A stretch of DNA of 21,850 nt, from positions 1 through 21,850 of the forward strand of contig JAVBNL010000075.1 in NCBI GenBank assembly GCA_031551515.1, read 5' to 3'. The position numbers and the translations under genes are program-made. The notes under the pieces were generated by a model. The model made no database searches. It was given only the letters and a program-made list of their open reading frames with translations, and had not been told where the DNA came from. Positions 21,788 to 21,850 of the stretch are shown piece after piece. This DNA is from FLUQ01 sp031551515. GTDB lineage: Bacteria; Desulfobacterota; Desulfovibrionia; Desulfovibrionales; Desulfovibrionaceae. Position 1 is the stretch's first letter. Each line of letters opens with the position of its first letter.

Positions 21788-21850
21788 ATGATAAAAAAGA
21801 AGCAACAACGCCAATTGAAAATGGAATTTGTCTGTCTTGATGATCTTATT
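21788..21850 (+). CDS. Probable transposase N-terminus, IS1182-like, truncated by window edge
   Basis: An ATG frame of 21 codons is open to the last base: MIKKKQQRQLKMEFVCLDDL and onward. The Lys/Gln-rich start followed by MEFVCLDDLI is like the opening of IS1182-family transposases (pattern ..IEFVxLDDLVPxDHxLRKID). The DNA is AT-rich, unlike the rest of the window, as expected for an acquired element. GTGAAAG is the only weak ribosome-site candidate. Only the first residues are visible, so the call rests on resemblance and composition. Confidence 0.5.
   Translation, partial: MIKKKQQRQLKMEFVCLDDLI

Noticed and set aside
1..21850. CRISPR array, tRNA or rRNA genes, prophage or defence island
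   Set aside because: No regularly spaced repeats, no cloverleaf-type or rRNA-like sequence, and no nuclease, helicase, integrase or toxin-antitoxin signatures were seen in any credible frame.

Overview
The window is GC-rich, protein-dense bacterial chromosome that most resembles a Desulfovibrionaceae member, possibly host-associated. This is an inference from content, not from a marker gene. The support is an Hnd/Hyd-type cytoplasmic NAD(P)-linked [FeFe] hydrogenase, an NspC-type polyamine route, a small DUF2325 protein next to a Fur-type operator of the form reported for Desulfovibrio, and a 2-enoate-reductase/BaiH-like flavoenzyme. No rRNA, tRNA, CRISPR array, prophage or replication origin was found.

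Layout. (1) 79-4221, minus strand: three-gene operon hndA-hndC-hndD for a soluble [FeFe] hydrogenase. The thioredoxin-like [2Fe-2S] domain that is a separate HndB subunit in the classical four-gene operon is fused to the N-terminus of HndC here. Its leader (4222-4440) has an AT-rich promoter zone and a repeat that can form two competing stems. (2) 4593-5297, minus: two small hypothetical genes ending in two tandem terminators, divergent from an unrecognised plus-strand gene (5385-5924). (3) 5945-10403, minus: surface-glycan cluster with a GT4 glycosyltransferase, a Stealth-type sugar-phosphate transferase, an O-antigen-ligase-like membrane protein and a second GT4. (4) 10534-11295, minus: a YdfG-like short-chain dehydrogenase, divergent from the polyamine pair nspC-speB (11444-13548). 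(5) 13612-14785, minus: DUF2325 protein, TPR protein and an adhesin-N-terminus-like protein. A Fur-like box separates them from the plus-strand operon mntP-yhdT-panF (manganese export and pantothenate uptake; 14977-17305). (6) 17559-19234, plus: type II NADH dehydrogenase overlapping an AhpD-like CxxC protein, flanked by hairpin-rich intergenic DNA. (7) 19580-21580, plus: a 666-residue FMN/FAD/[4Fe-4S] old-yellow-enzyme-family reductase. (8) From about 21715: composition becomes AT-rich and a reading frame resembling the start of an IS1182-type transposase runs off the right edge.

The genes form several separate housekeeping and accessory operons, not one new system. Redox chemistry dominates (hydrogenase, NDH-2, SDR, enoate-reductase-like enzyme), with envelope glycan assembly, metal/vitamin transport and polyamine synthesis. 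Start-stop overlaps (ATGA) tie genes within operons at 6994, 8226, 12646, 15830 and 18893. The least ordinary signals are in non-coding DNA: the alternative-pairing hnd leader, a roughly 130-bp imperfect inverted repeat at 19241-19371, a row of hairpins at 17307-17459, and a probable IS boundary beside the last gene's terminator.
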